A program made the translations under genes and the position numbers. The notes under the pieces are model-generated. The model was not told where the DNA came from. It saw only the letters and a list, made by a program, of their open reading frames with translations, and made no database searches. A stretch of 64,000 nucleotides of DNA. Origin: Anatilimnocola aggregata. GTDB taxonomy: Bacteria; Planctomycetota; Planctomycetia; Pirellulales; Pirellulaceae. Below, piece by piece: positions 52,342 through 62,544 of the stretch. Numbering within the stretch: position 1 is the first letter of the stretch; every line of letters begins with the position of its first letter. The stretch covers positions 8,246,001 through 8,310,000 of the forward strand of contig NZ_CP036274.1 in NCBI RefSeq assembly GCF_007747655.1, written 5' to 3'.

Positions 52342-52605
52342 ATGCCTCGCTTACGCTATTCATTCCCAGAAGCTCAAGCGGAGGCCGTGCGGCTGGCAAC
52401 GGAATACATCAGGCAGCAGCCCAAAATGGAGGGTGCTCGGCTGGGCGCTCAACCCAACAAGGTCGCGCCAAAAAGTGCGACGTCGAAGATTCCCGTGATG
52501 TGGGTGGTAGTCGTTGTCTTTCATCCACCCGACGTTGTGATGGACGGTGGCGATCTGGTGCTCGACGTCAACATCGAGACCAAGGAAGTGCGTCCCTGGC
52601 GCTAG
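52342..52605 (+). CDS. Hypothetical protein
   Basis: About 87 residues from ATG 52342 (PRLRYSFPEAQAEAVRLATE). The middle is basic (NKVAPKSATSK), then strands VMWVVVVVFHPPD and DLVLDVNIETKEVRPW. No signal or named family. The upstream extension to 52261 lacks protein character. Two hairpins follow its stop. Confidence 0.4.
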   Translation: MPRLRYSFPEAQAEAVRLATEYIRQQPKMEGARLGAQPNKVAPKSATSKIPVMWVVVVVFHPPDVVMDGGDLVLDVNIETKEVRPWR

Positions 52606-52626
52606 GCAGCCCCTCAAGCCGGAGGG

Positions 52627-52720
52627 TGTTGAATAAGTCGCCGACTTATTCAACAGCAGTTGCCATAACTCTCGGGATTGGCGAGCCGGAGTGTTGAAAA
52701 ATTCGACCACTTTTTCAACA
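52627..52720. repeat. Pair of related hairpins
   Basis: First hairpin: TGTTGAATAAGTCG, 1 nt, then its perfect 14 bp complement. Second, 36 nt further: TGTTGAAAAA, 9 nt, TTTTTCAACA. Both open with TGTTGAA and close with TTCAACA, as in two-stem interspersed repeats. Confidence 0.7.
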
Positions 52721-52895
52721 AGTGCGCTGAAATCGGAGTTGTCCCAGGAGTGCTGGGGGCGCGCGACAGTTGCGGTGGGCAGGGCGTTCACCCCGGTTAT
52801 GCCATTTCTTGCGTTCCGCTAGACTATTGGCAGAAGGAACGCCGTTTTGCGGACGAGCGGCAGCGTCTCGTGACTCATCAAGGGAGTTGTTGCCG

Positions 52896-53255
52896 ATGCC
52901 TGGAGAGATCATTCAAATTGTCACCACGACTTCTGAGAAAGAGTCGGCCGAGAAAATCGGCGCTCAGATTCTGAATCGACGTCTGGGGGCCTGCGTCCAA
53001 ATCAGCGGGCCGGTCGAAAGTAGCTATTGGTGGAACGGTCGGATCGAAACCGCCCGCGAGTACCTCTGCACCATCAAAACGGTGAAGGAAAAGTTCGCCC
53101 AAGTCGAGCGGACCATTCTTGAAACGCATCCCTACGATAAGCCGGAAATTCTGGCCACTGCCGTGGTCGAGATTTCGACCGATTACAAAGCCTGGCTGAT
53201 GGAGCAACTCAAGCCCGTTAAAAAGGCCGCGCCGGTGAAAGAAGAAAATTCTTAG
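52896..53255 (+). CDS. cutA: Divalent-cation tolerance protein CutA
   Basis: A ~119-residue CutA family protein, normally a small cytoplasmic trimer. IQIVTTTSEKESAEKIGAQI and LNRRLGACVQISGPVESSYW are the family opening; YLCTIKTVKEKFAQVER and HPYDKPEILAT follow. The C-terminal Lys-rich tail (PVKKAAPVKEENS) is an extension. The ATG at 52896 is chosen at the CutA domain; the longer frame is shadow. 63 nt separate it from hrpA. Confidence 0.92.
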   Translation: MPGEIIQIVTTTSEKESAEKIGAQILNRRLGACVQISGPVESSYWWNGRIETAREYLCTIKTVKEKFAQVERTILETHPYDKPEILATAVVEISTDYKAWLMEQLKPVKKAAPVKEENS

Positions 53256-53317
53256 AGTTCGCCCTGCCTGCCCTGAACCTGCAGTCCAGTTCGGCCGTCT
53301 CTCCCCTATTTCAGACC

Positions 53318-56300
53318 ATGCTCTATTACGCCGAACTCGAGGCACAACTGGCCACGGCGATGCAGCGCGATCGCCATCGCCTGCGCAATCAACTTCGCGC
53401 CATTTGCCAGGCCGAACAGCAGGGACGTCCCTTCGACCGCAACCTGGCCAAGCTGCAGGACGAACTGGAAAAGTCGCTCGCTGAAGCAGCTCGCCGCAAG
53501 TCGTTGGTCCCCAAGATTGAATACGACGAATCGCTACCGGTCGTCGAACAGCGCGAAGTGATTGCCGAAGCGATTCGCAATCATCCCGTCGTCGTCATCT
53601 GCGGCGAAACGGGCTCGGGCAAGAGTACGCAGTTGCCGAAGATCTGCCTGGAGATCGGTCGCGGTGTAACGGGCCTGATCGGGCACACGCAGCCGCGGCG
53701 AATCGCGGCCCGCTCGATTGCCGCCCGCGTGGCCGAAGAGTTGAACTCGACGGTCGGCAAACTTGTGGGCTACAAGATTCGCTTTGCCGATCAAACCACG
53801 CCGGAGACTTTAATCAAGGTCATGACCGACGGTGTGCTGCTTGCCGAGTCGCAGACCGATCGCTACTTCGAGCAATACGATACGCTCATCATCGACGAAG
53901 CTCACGAGCGGTCGCTGAATATCGACTTCCTCCTGGGTTACCTGCATCGGCTGATCGTCAAGCGTCCCGAGTTTCGCCTGATTATCACCAGCGCCACGCT
54001 CGACGCCCAACGCTTTGCCGAACACTTCGGCCACGCCGGCGAAAACGGCAAACTCATCCCCGCACCGATTGTCGAAGTCTCCGGCCGGACGTACCCCGTC
54101 GAGACGCTCTATCGTCCCTTATCACTGCTCGAAGACGAAATCGAGCTCGATCCAGTACAAGGCGTCCTCCGGGGCATCGATGAATTGTCTCGTCTGGGGC
54201 AGGGGGACATTCTCGTCTTCTTACCCACCGAGCGCGACATTCTCGAGGTCTCACACAAGCTCCGCGGTCGCATGCTCGGCGGCAATGCCGAAGTGTTGCC
54301 GCTGTATGCCCGACTTTCGACCGCCGAACAAAACAAGGTCTTTCGCTCCCATACGGGCCGGAGAATTGTATTGGCGACGAATGTCGCTGAGTCCTCGCTG
54401 ACGGTGCCGGGCATTCACTACGTCGTCGATACCGGCACCGCGCGTGTTAGCCGATATTCGGCCCGCAGCAAGCTGCAACGCTTGCCCATTGAGGCCATTT
54501 CGCAAGCTTCGGCCGATCAACGCAAAGGGCGCTGCGGCCGCATTGGGCCGGGCGTTTGCATTCGATTATATAGCGAAGAAGATTACGCCCGCCGCGAGCG
54601 CTACACGCCGCCCGAAATCCAGCGAACAAATCTCGCTGCCGTCGTGTTGCAGACGTTAGCGCTCGATCTGGGAACCATCGAGGACTTCCCGTTTCTCGAT
54701 CCACCGCGGGCCGAATCGATTCGCGATGGCTACAAAACCCTGTTCGAACTGGGTGCCATCGATGACTCCCGTCAACTCACGCCCGTTGGCCGCCAACTCG
54801 CCAAGCTCCCCGCCGATCCGCGCATCGGCCGCATCTTGCTCGCTGCCGATCGCGAAGGCTGCCTGGCCGATGTGCTCATCATCGCCGCTGCGCTCGAAAC
54901 GCAAGACCCGCGCGAACGCCCCGCCGATCGCGCGGCAGCTGCCGACGAAGCGCACCGCAAGTTCCAATCGGGCGAGAGTGACTTCCTCTCCTTCATCAAG
55001 TTGTGGGACTTTTATGCCAGGTTGAAAGCCGACCTCAGCCGCAATCAACTGCGCCGCGCCTGCTCGCAGAACTTCCTCTCTGAACTGCGGATGCGCGAGT
55101 GGCACGATGTGCATCGCCAACTGCTCGACATGGTGACGCAGTTCGGCCTCCGTGCAGGACGCCGCCGTTGGCAAACGAGCGAAGACGACGCGCCCAAAGA
55201 CAAGGACGCCTACGACTCGATTCATCGCTCCCTCTTGGCTGGCTTGCTCGCAAATATCGCCCTCCGCAGCGAAACGGCCGAGTACAACGGCGCCGGCGGC
55301 AACAAGCTGTTTCTCTGGCCGGGGAGCGGCGTCTTCCAAACGAAGCCCAAGTGGATCGTGGCCGCCGACCTGGTTGAGACGACAAAGAACTATGCCCGCA
55401 CTGTGGCTCGCATCGATCCCGATTGGATCGAGCCGCTCGCTAGCCACCTGGTCAATTATCACTACACCAATCCGCAGTGGGATAAACGATCCGGCGCAAC
55501 GATGGCCAATGAGCGGGTCTCGCTCTATGGCCTGACGATCATCGCGCGCCGCCGAGTTCGGTACGGCCCCATCGATCCTCTCGCTTCGCGCGAACTGATG
55601 ATTCGCAGTGGGCTGGTCGAAGGAGAGTTCGAAACTCGCGCGCCGTTCTTTCGGCACAATCAACAACTGCGAGAGGAACTCGATCACCTGGCCGCCAAAG
55701 CGCGGCGGCGCGACTTGCTGGTCGAAGATCAAATGGTCTACGACTTTTATGCCGGTCGCATCCCGGCCGACGTTTACGATGCGCCACGTTTGGAAAAATG
55801 GCGGCGCTCGCTGGAAGAGAAGCAACCGCGCATCCTGCACATGGAGCCAGCGGACTTGCTTGGGCAGGAACTAAACCCACCTGAGCCTGAGGAGTTTCCC
55901 GAGCAGTTGCAACTCGACCGACTGCAATTGCCGCTCGACTATCACTTTGAACCTGGTGCCGAGAACGACGGCCTCACGGCCACGGTCCCGCGCGAAGCGA
56001 TCTTTCAACTCTCCGCCGAGCGCCTCGGCTGGTTGATTCCCGGACTGCTCGCCGAAAAGGTCGAGCACTTGATTCGCTCGCTCCCCAAACAGCAGCGGCG
56101 GAACTTGATTCCCGCACCGGACGTAGCCAAGCGGACGGCCAAGAAGCTCCACTTCGCCAAGTCATCGTTTCTGCTCGAAGTGGCCCGCGCGTTGTCGCTT
56201 GAAGCGGGCGAGCCAATTTCGCCGGATGCTTTCGATCTTACTCGTTTGCCGCAGCATCTGGTGCTTAAAGTGCGCGTGGTCGACGAACAAGGAAAGGTGC

Positions 56301-57289
56301 TGGCCGAGGGTCGCGATATTGAGCAACTGCGCGAGCAAGTGGGAGCCAAACCAGCGACGGCGACTAGCGCCCCAGATAAAAGCCCCTGGCACCGCGACGG
56401 CGTGAAGAGTTGGGAATGGGACATTCTGCCCGAAGCAGTCGACATCAGTCGCGGCGGACTCACCTTCACGCGTTTTCCGGCCATCGTCGATACGCAAGAG
56501 AACGTTGCCCTGCGCTTGACCGAAACACTTCCCGAAGCCGAACAACTCACCTGGGCTGGCATTCGCCGGCTGATCGTTCTCGATCGCCCGCGCCGCTATC
56601 GCGAACAGGTCGAGAACCTGCCCAAGCTAAGCCAGATGCAAGTCCTCGCGGCCAAGCTGTGCCAGGATCGTACGCTCATTCAACAACTGGTCGATCTGCT
56701 GGCTCAGCGGTCAATCGATCTCGCATTGCCCAGTTGGAAGAAGCAAGCGGCGAATTCACTACCACGGTCGAAGGACGAGTTCAACAAACTTCTCAAGCTG
56801 GCGACCGATCAACTGCTGCCAGCTGTGCAGGAGGTCTCGCGCTTCGCGCTGCCCCTGTTCGAAGCCTATCACCAAGCGCGGCTAGCGCTCGAACAGGCCC
56901 GCCCCGAAACCTGGCAGCCCGCGCTCGACGACATGCGTGCCCAGTTCGGTGAACTGATCATTCCCAACTTTCTTGCCGAAACACCCTGGACGTGGCTGCA
57001 GCATTTTCCGCGCTATCTCAAGGGCATTTCGCTGCGGCTGCAAAAGATTGTCAGCACCGGCCTGCCGCGCGATCGCCAGGCGCTGGCGCAAGTGACTCCG
57101 CGGGTGAAGGCGTGGCACGAGCGCCGCGAAGTCCATCGCAAGCATCACGTCCTTGATGCCGAACTCGATACCTTCCGTTGGCAGTTGGAAGAGTTCCGCA
57201 TCTCACTCTTCGCGCAGGAGCTTGGGACCAGCCAGGCCATTAGTGCCCCGCGCCTCGACAAGCAGTGGGAGAAGGTCCGGCTGATGTAG
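53318..57289 (+). CDS. hrpA: ATP-dependent RNA helicase HrpA (DEAH type)
   Basis: A 1323-residue DEAH-box helicase. Walker A GETGSGKS at 96-103, DEAH at 193-196, SAT at ~225, and motif VI QRKGRCGRIGPG at ~400 are present. Helicase-associated and OB-fold regions follow, and the last third matches the long DUF3418 region found in HrpA proteins. Length is close to the ~1300 residues of enterobacterial HrpA. It acts on RNA in the cytoplasm, with reported roles in mRNA processing and ribosome rescue for the family. It precedes the two OmpH-like genes but with a clear gap, so shared regulation is not implied. Confidence 0.95.
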   Translation: MLYYAELEAQLATAMQRDRHRLRNQLRAICQAEQQGRPFDRNLAKLQDELEKSLAEAARRKSLVPKIEYDESLPVVEQREVIAEAIRNHPVVVICGETGSGKSTQLPKICLEIGRGVTGLIGHTQPRRIAARSIAARVAEELNSTVGKLVGYKIRFADQTTPETLIKVMTDGVLLAESQTDRYFEQYDTLIIDEAHERSLNIDFLLGYLHRLIVKRPEFRLIITSATLDAQRFAEHFGHAGENGKLIPAPIVEVSGRTYPVETLYRPLSLLEDEIELDPVQGVLRGIDELSRLGQGDILVFLPTERDILEVSHKLRGRMLGGNAEVLPLYARLSTAEQNKVFRSHTGRRIVLATNVAESSLTVPGIHYVVDTGTARVSRYSARSKLQRLPIEAISQASADQRKGRCGRIGPGVCIRLYSEEDYARRERYTPPEIQRTNLAAVVLQTLALDLGTIEDFPFLDPPRAESIRDGYKTLFELGAIDDSRQLTPVGRQLAKLPADPRIGRILLAADREGCLADVLIIAAALETQDPRERPADRAAAADEAHRKFQSGESDFLSFIKLWDFYARLKADLSRNQLRRACSQNFLSELRMREWHDVHRQLLDMVTQFGLRAGRRRWQTSEDDAPKDKDAYDSIHRSLLAGLLANIALRSETAEYNGAGGNKLFLWPGSGVFQTKPKWIVAADLVETTKNYARTVARIDPDWIEPLASHLVNYHYTNPQWDKRSGATMANERVSLYGLTIIARRRVRYGPIDPLASRELMIRSGLVEGEFETRAPFFRHNQQLREELDHLAAKARRRDLLVEDQMVYDFYAGRIPADVYDAPRLEKWRRSLEEKQPRILHMEPADLLGQELNPPEPEEFPEQLQLDRLQLPLDYHFEPGAENDGLTATVPREAIFQLSAERLGWLIPGLLAEKVEHLIRSLPKQQRRNLIPAPDVAKRTAKKLHFAKSSFLLEVARALSLEAGEPISPDAFDLTRLPQHLVLKVRVVDEQGKVLAEGRDIEQLREQVGAKPATATSAPDKSPWHRDGVKSWEWDILPEAVDISRGGLTFTRFPAIVDTQENVALRLTETLPEAEQLTWAGIRRLIVLDRPRRYREQVENLPKLSQMQVLAAKLCQDRTLIQQLVDLLAQRSIDLALPSWKKQAANSLPRSKDEFNKLLKLATDQLLPAVQEVSRFALPLFEAYHQARLALEQARPETWQPALDDMRAQFGELIIPNFLAETPWTWLQHFPRYLKGISLRLQKIVSTGLPRDRQALAQVTPRVKAWHERREVHRKHHVLDAELDTFRWQLEEFRISLFAQELGTSQAISAPRLDKQWEKVRLM

Positions 57290-57395
57290 TGCCAGCATTG
57301 GGCAGAGCGAGGCTACTCACTTACTTTGCTGGTAATCCAGTGCTAAAACAACACGCAGTACGCCGCTCCGAACCTCACCCGCCGGAAACCCATCC

Positions 57396-57977
57396 ATGAC
57401 TTACACATCCACTCGCCTGCTCCTCGGCGTGCTTGCCGTGGCCTGTGCGGTGCCGTCGCCCCTGACCGCGCAAGACAAGCCCGCAGAACTGCCGATCGCA
57501 GTCCTCAACCTCGACAAGGTCTTTGCTGGCTACACAAAACACTCCGATCGCCTGCAACCACTCCGCGACAGTGCCAAAGAACTGGACGAAACGGTTCAGA
57601 TTCGGCAAGTCGAGTTGGAGACAGCTGCCAACCAAATGCGCAAGTCCCCTCCCGGTTCGCCCGACCAGCAGCGGGCGCAAGGACAACTCATCAAACTGCA
57701 AAACGACCTGCGGCAGTTCGTCGAACAAGAACGCCAAAAACTGCAAAAGCGCGAAGTCGTCATTCTGATCACCACCCAGCGCGACATTGACGAACAGCTG
57801 AAAAAGATTTGCCAGGCCCGCGGGCTGAAACTCGTTCTGCGGCAGAACAGTCCGCCCGACGAAAACCAACCCTTGCAAGAACTGGTGAAGAACCTGGGTC
57901 GCGATGTGATCTATCAGGACGGGCTCGATATTACTGACGACGTACTCAAGGCGTTGAATGAAACGGAATCGAAGTAG
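57396..57977 (+). CDS. Skp/OmpH-like periplasmic chaperone 1
   Basis: A 193-residue protein with a signal peptide (STRLLLGVLAVACAVPSPLT, cut near AQDKP). PIAVLNLDKVFAGYTKHSDR is the OmpH/Skp opening, followed by a long charged helical arm (~60-135) and the closing strand region (IYQDGLDITDDVLKALN). Skp holds outer-membrane proteins in the periplasm. Only 35 nt separate it from the second OmpH-like gene. Confidence 0.85.
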   Translation: MTYTSTRLLLGVLAVACAVPSPLTAQDKPAELPIAVLNLDKVFAGYTKHSDRLQPLRDSAKELDETVQIRQVELETAANQMRKSPPGSPDQQRAQGQLIKLQNDLRQFVEQERQKLQKREVVILITTQRDIDEQLKKICQARGLKLVLRQNSPPDENQPLQELVKNLGRDVIYQDGLDITDDVLKALNETESK

Positions 57978-58012
57978 TCGAAATCTCTCCCCTGCAATTC
58001 ACGGAGGTTGAA

Positions 58013-58651
58013 ATGGCCGGTAACTCTGCCTTTTCCCGTTACGGCTGGGCACTCACTCTGCTGGCAATCTTCGCGCTTTGGCTGCGCGTCGAAGGGATGC
58101 AATGGCCTGCCACGGCCAATGCAGCGCCGGAGGCAAGTAAGACGAACGGTGGAGCCGCGGTGGCAACTGTCGGAGTCGTTGACGTGTGGCAAGCCTTCGA
58201 AGGGCACAAAAAGTATATTGACTATGAAGTTGCAGGACGGAAGCGAGCGGAGGAATTTGCCCGCAATCGGGAAGGGATCTTTGCCGAATATGAAAGACTT
58301 CATAGATCGTACAAAGAGCTGAGCGAGGACAGTGACGAGGCAGTCCGCCTCAAAAGACAACTTGAACGAATGTACGTTGACATGACTGATTCAGACGAAA
58401 AACTCAAGCGAGAAGAATCACGGAACTGGAACAGACTCAAGGCCGATTGCTACGAAGACCTCCTGAGAGCGGTGGATCTCGTCAAGAAGGAGAAGCAACT
58501 CACATTAGTCCTAAGTGCCTTCGAATATAACTTCGATCCCAACAAGTCAAGTGATGTCTTCTATCGACAATACCGCGCTGTCGTTCGTTACGACGAGTCT
58601 CTCGATATCACCAAAGACGTCATTGCCTATCTCAACAAAGAAACGCTCTGA
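58013..58651 (+). CDS. Skp/OmpH-like periplasmic chaperone 2
   Basis: A 212-residue protein with an N-terminal hydrophobic segment (YGWALTLLAIFALWLRV) acting as a signal or anchor. TVGVVDVWQAFEGHKKYIDY matches the OmpH opening; a long helical arm and a closing VRYDESLDITKDVIAYLNKE region follow, parallel to neighbour 1. GGAGG precedes the start. The two are diverged paralogues, most likely from a tandem duplication, so they may form mixed trimers. Confidence 0.8.
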   Translation: MAGNSAFSRYGWALTLLAIFALWLRVEGMQWPATANAAPEASKTNGGAAVATVGVVDVWQAFEGHKKYIDYEVAGRKRAEEFARNREGIFAEYERLHRSYKELSEDSDEAVRLKRQLERMYVDMTDSDEKLKREESRNWNRLKADCYEDLLRAVDLVKKEKQLTLVLSAFEYNFDPNKSSDVFYRQYRAVVRYDESLDITKDVIAYLNKETL

Positions 58652-58702
58652 CCGGATCTTGATTCCATCGCACTTTCCCACACCCTCCCGTGATTTACTG
58701 CT

Positions 58703-59935
58703 ATGAAAACCTGTCACGTCTTTGCGGTCCTTGTCACCTGTGTGCTTGGCAGTCTCCAAGCTGCCGAGATTCCCTTCAAGGCTGAAGAACTGCCCACCAA
58801 ACTCGGCGTGGGCTATGCCGTGCGGCTGATTGATATGAACAACGATCAGAAGCTCGATATCTGCATCGTCGATCAGACGCGCATTCTCTGGCTCGAGAAT
58901 CCGACGTGGAAAGAACACACGCTCATCGACAAGCAAACTCGGCCCGATAATGTTTGCTTTGCCCCAGCTGATATCGATGGAGATGGGAAGATCGACTTCG
59001 CCGTCGGTGCGGATTGGAAGCCGTTCAACACCGAGAGTGGCGGCACCGTGCAGTGGATTCGCCGGAACCCCAACGAACACAAAAAAGACGTCAAAGCTCC
59101 GCTGCTGTGGGAAGTTCACCCCATCAGCGAAGTCCCCACGGTCCATCGCATCAACTTTGCCGATCTCGATGGGGACAAGAAGCCGGAACTGATCGTCTCG
59201 CCCCTCATGGGTCGTGGCACGACCAAGCCCAATTGGCAAGAGGCGACGTGCCAATTGCTCTCGTACAAGATTCCCGCCGATCCCGTGAAAGGCCCGTGGG
59301 AGCCGACCGTCATCGACGACAAGTTACACGTGACTCACAATTTTCAGGTGACCGACTTCGATCACGATGGCCAGCCCGACATTTTATACGTCGGCTTCGA
59401 AGGGGTTTCACTCCTCACCAAAGATGCCAGCGGCAAGTGGCAGAACAAGCGGATTGGCGAGGGGAACCAAAAGACGTCGCCCAATCGCGGTGCCAGCGAG
59501 ATCAAGCACGGAATGTTGGGAAAATCGGGCGATTACATCGCCACCATCGAACCTTGGCACGGCCATCAGGTCGTTGTCTATACCAAGCCGACGACTGAAC
59601 GCCCCTCGGCGGGCGAAGGCCTGTGGAATCGCCAGGTCGTCGACGAAGAACTGAAGTGGGGCCATGCCGTTTGGTGTGCCAACCTGGACGACGACGAAGC
59701 TGAGGAGCTCGTCATCGGCATACGTGATGACCTCGGCCCGACTCGCAAAGGAGGCGTGCGCATCTATGATCCGCAAGATGCTGCCGGCCAGAAGTGGGAA
59801 CGGCAATTTGTCGATCAAGGTGGTGTAGCAGTCGAAGATCTCGCCGTGGGCGATTTGAACGGGGACGGCAAGGCGGAGATCGTGGCCGTCGGCCGTGCGA
59901 CGCACAACGTCAAGATTTATTGGAACGGTAAGTAG
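58703..59935 (+). CDS. Exported FG-GAP/VCBS repeat beta-propeller protein
   Basis: A 410-residue protein with a signal peptide (HVFAVLVTCVLGSLQAA). Calcium-binding-type loops recur: DMNNDQKLD, DIDGDGKIDFAVG, DLDGDKKPELIV, DFDHDGQPDILYVG and DLNGDGKAEIVAVG, the FG-GAP/VCBS pattern of seven-bladed propellers. Such proteins are abundant in planctomycetes. No catalytic residues are recognisable. The gene is followed by a strong palindrome that may act as terminator. Confidence 0.85.
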   Translation: MKTCHVFAVLVTCVLGSLQAAEIPFKAEELPTKLGVGYAVRLIDMNNDQKLDICIVDQTRILWLENPTWKEHTLIDKQTRPDNVCFAPADIDGDGKIDFAVGADWKPFNTESGGTVQWIRRNPNEHKKDVKAPLLWEVHPISEVPTVHRINFADLDGDKKPELIVSPLMGRGTTKPNWQEATCQLLSYKIPADPVKGPWEPTVIDDKLHVTHNFQVTDFDHDGQPDILYVGFEGVSLLTKDASGKWQNKRIGEGNQKTSPNRGASEIKHGMLGKSGDYIATIEPWHGHQVVVYTKPTTERPSAGEGLWNRQVVDEELKWGHAVWCANLDDDEAEELVIGIRDDLGPTRKGGVRIYDPQDAAGQKWERQFVDQGGVAVEDLAVGDLNGDGKAEIVAVGRATHNVKIYWNGK

Positions 59936-59951
59936 GTTTAAGAGCGTTGCC

Positions 59952-60024
59952 GGGGTCGGGAGTCTTTGGCTAAGTACGACTTTCCACCTAGCTGAGTCGC
60001 TTCTCGCCAAAGACTCCCGACCCC
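59952..60024. repeat. Long palindrome after the FG-GAP gene (REP-like)
   Basis: GGGGTCGGGAGTCTTTGGC and its exact 19 bp complement flank 35 nt that can add more pairs (AAGTACGACT with AGTCGCTT). No T tail follows, so it may be a repeat first and a terminator second. Confidence 0.75.
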
Positions 60025-60079
60025 CGTCGCGTCAGATCGCAGTCTCTTGCCAACCACTGAAAGGTTGATAGTCCGCTTC

Positions 60080-60919
60080 ATGCTCGATAACGCTCCGGTA
60101 CGTAGTAAGAAGTTTCAGGATTTAACGATCGAGGGCTACTCGCGCGCGGCGGTGCAGACGTACTGGCGAATTCCCGAGCTGAAGATCGGCTTCGACCTGG
60201 GCGCGCACCCTTGGGACTTCATGGGGACGCAGACCTGGCTCCTCTCGCACTTGCATCTCGATCACATGGCGGCAGTTCCTGTCTATGTCGCCCGGCGCCG
60301 GATGATGAAGATGGAACCCCCTACCATCTATCTGCCCGAGCATGCGGTCGAACTTGTCGATCATCTGCTGCGGGTTGTTTCGCGCCTCGATCGAGGGCGC
60401 TTGCCGTGCGAGCTGATTGCTGTGAAGCCCGGCGATGAGTTTGAACTGTCGCGCGAGCATGTCGTAACTGTCTCGGCGACAAAACACACGGTTCCTTCGG
60501 TCGGTTACGTGGTGTGGGAGCGGCGCAAAAAGCTGAAGAGCGAGTATCAAGGGCTGACGGGAGATCAGATTCGCGACCTGCGTATGAGCGGCAAAGACGT
60601 GACCGAGGAGAAGCGGATTCCGCTGGTCGCCTATACGGGCGATACTTCACCGCCGGGACTTGATGCCTGTCCTGCCATGTACGAAGCGAAGATTCTGATT
60701 GCCGAGATGACGTTTGTCGCCCCGAGCCATCGGAAAGAGAAGATTCACAAGCACGGGCATATGCACCTGGACGATTGGATCGAGCGCCGCGACCGCTTTC
60801 GCAACGAATTGATCATTGCCGGACATCTCAGCACGCGTTATCACGACAAGCAAGTAAAGCACTACGTGCAAAAAGCCTTCCCCGACATGCTCGGCGGCCG
60901 GCTCCACCTGTGGTTATGA
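60080..60919 (+). CDS. Metallo-beta-lactamase-fold hydrolase, RNase Z-like
   Basis: A ~279-residue protein with the metal motif HLHLDH (His57, His59, Asp61, His62) and further His in KHTVPSVGY and the GHLSTRYHD end region, which match RNase Z-like members. [17 protein letters not shown] provides the bridging Asp. RNase Z trims tRNA 3' ends, but not all such proteins do. The stop overlaps the start of the radical SAM gene by ATGA, so both are made together. The ATG at 60080 is used; an upstream TTG at 60047 is possible. Confidence 0.78.
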   Translation: MLDNAPVRSKKFQDLTIEGYSRAAVQTYWRIPELKIGFDLGAHPWDFMGTQTWLLSHLHLDHMAAVPVYVARRRMMKMEPPTIYLPEHAVELVDHLLRVVSRLDRGRLPCELIAVKPGDEFELSREHVVTVSATKHTVPSVGYVVWERRKKLKSEYQGLTGDQIRDLRMSGKDVTEEKRIPLVAYTGDTSPPGLDACPAMYEAKILIAEMTFVAPSHRKEKIHKHGHMHLDDWIERRDRFRNELIIAGHLSTRYHDKQVKHYVQKAFPDMLGGRLHLWL

Positions 60920-62058
60920 GTTCGCAAATCGCAGAGCCGCGGGCCGCGTATGTGCATGTCCCGTTTTGCCGGCATCGTTGCGGCTATTGCAATTTCACGC
61001 TCATTGCCGGCCGCGATGATTTGATCGAACGGTACTTAGCTGCACTCGAACTGGAACTGCAGCTGCTCGGTTCGCCGCGAACGGTTGATACGCTCTTTTT
61101 TGGCGGTGGCACCCCGACCCATCTGCCTCCCGCGCAGTTGACGCGATTGTTGCAACTGGCCCGCAGCTGGTTCGTGCTCGCAAGTGGTGGTGAGTTCAGC
61201 GCCGAAGCGAATCCGCTTGATCTGACTCCCGAGCGGATGGGGGTGCTGCACGAAGCCGGCATCACGCGGATCAGCATCGGCGCTCAATCCTTTAGCCCGC
61301 GCAAGTTGAAGCTCCTCGAGCGGGATCATCAGCCGGCAGATATCGCCAGCGCGTTTCACGCAGCTGCTCAAGTCGCTTCGTCGGTATCGCTCGATTTGAT
61401 CTTCGGCGTACCAGAGGAAACACCGGCCGAGTGGGAAGCCGATCTGCAGCAAGCGATCGCTCTGCAACCGCAGCATATTTCGACCTATGGCCTGACGATC
61501 GAAAAGGGAACGTCGTTCTTCCCGCGTGTGCAGCGGGGCGAACTGCAGCCGGCCAGCGACGATGCGTCGGCGGGTATGTATGAGCGAGCCATCGACCTGC
61601 TGACAGCTGCCGGTTACGAACACTATGAAGTCTCGAACTTTGCGTTGCCGAGCCACCGCTGCCGACACAACGAAACCTATTGGCTCGGTCGCGGCTACTT
61701 TGCCGCTGGTCCGGGTGCTGCCCGTTATGTGCAGGGCGTGCGCGAAATGAACCACCGCAGTACGACCACCTGGCTCCAGCGTTTGGAGCATCACGAGTCG
61801 CCGGTCGCGGAGCGAGAAGAGATCGCTGCGGAAGAGCGCGCGCGCGAACGACTCGTGTTTGGTTTGCGGCGACTGCAAGGAATCTCGCTGGACGATTTTC
61901 AAGCGGAGACCGGCTTTGCCGCTGAGTCGCTGGGGGGAGCAGCGCTGCAGCAGTTCATCGTCCAAGGTTTGCTGCAGGTGGAAGGGAACACGCTTCGCCT
62001 CACGCGCCGCGGCTTGTTGATTAGCGATAGCCTCTGGCCGTACTTTTTGCGCGACTAG
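60916..62058 (+). CDS. hemW: HemW-like radical SAM protein
   Basis: A ~380-residue protein whose motif CRHRCGYC (Cys18, Cys22, Cys25) binds the [4Fe-4S] cluster and [39 protein letters not shown] and [11 protein letters not shown] are HemW family blocks; the C-terminal HemN_C domain follows. HemW is a haem-binding chaperone, formerly called oxygen-independent coproporphyrinogen oxidase-like. The ATG is within the ATGA overlap with the previous gene. The nearby hemP fits a haem context, but 1.4 kb and an opposite-strand gene lie between. Confidence 0.9.
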   Translation: MSSQIAEPRAAYVHVPFCRHRCGYCNFTLIAGRDDLIERYLAALELELQLLGSPRTVDTLFFGGGTPTHLPPAQLTRLLQLARSWFVLASGGEFSAEANPLDLTPERMGVLHEAGITRISIGAQSFSPRKLKLLERDHQPADIASAFHAAAQVASSVSLDLIFGVPEETPAEWEADLQQAIALQPQHISTYGLTIEKGTSFFPRVQRGELQPASDDASAGMYERAIDLLTAAGYEHYEVSNFALPSHRCRHNETYWLGRGYFAAGPGAARYVQGVREMNHRSTTTWLQRLEHHESPVAEREEIAAEERARERLVFGLRRLQGISLDDFQAETGFAAESLGGAALQQFIVQGLLQVEGNTLRLTRRGLLISDSLWPYFLRD

Positions 62059-62544
62059 CTTCTGACGTCGGATCTCTTCGGCTGCGATCGGAAAGATGGT
62101 GGGGAGAAATACGGTGAACGACGTTATCGGTTGCCCATGCGCCGTTTTCGCTGGGATCGCTGAGGCCAAACCAGCAAGAAAATCTCACAATCATGTTATT
62201 GACAAACATTCACTAAGTCGACATAAATAAATCAGCTGTTTGGCAACCTGGTGATCGGATCGCGCCTGCGCGGAGGGAAGATTTCGCGCTGCGGCGAAGA
62301 ACCGTTTTTGTGGCTTGAGGAAATTCACGACGCGTGGCGAACTGGGCCGCGGGGACTCCTCAGATGGATTCAGCAGCGGAGTTTATCAACAAACAGGATG
62401 ATTTTGGATTCGGCAATTTCGACGCAATTCGTTGCCGCGAAATGGCTTAACTGCGATGAACGCAAAAGGGGGGTGTTGATAAACCTTGCTCCCGCGAACG
62501 CCACGCGAAGCGGGCTTGAGCGGGCACCGCCAAGAGGAGCGATT
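62059..62544. other. Intergenic region without a recognised gene
   Basis: Between the convergent HemW-like and hydrolase genes. It is AT-richer around 62185-62240. I see no terminator stem, RNA gene or repeat that I can support. Confidence 0.4.

Noticed and set aside
54656-55840. 394-codon minus-strand frame inside hrpA
   Set aside because: Antisense of a verified helicase gene; no motif or ribosome site.
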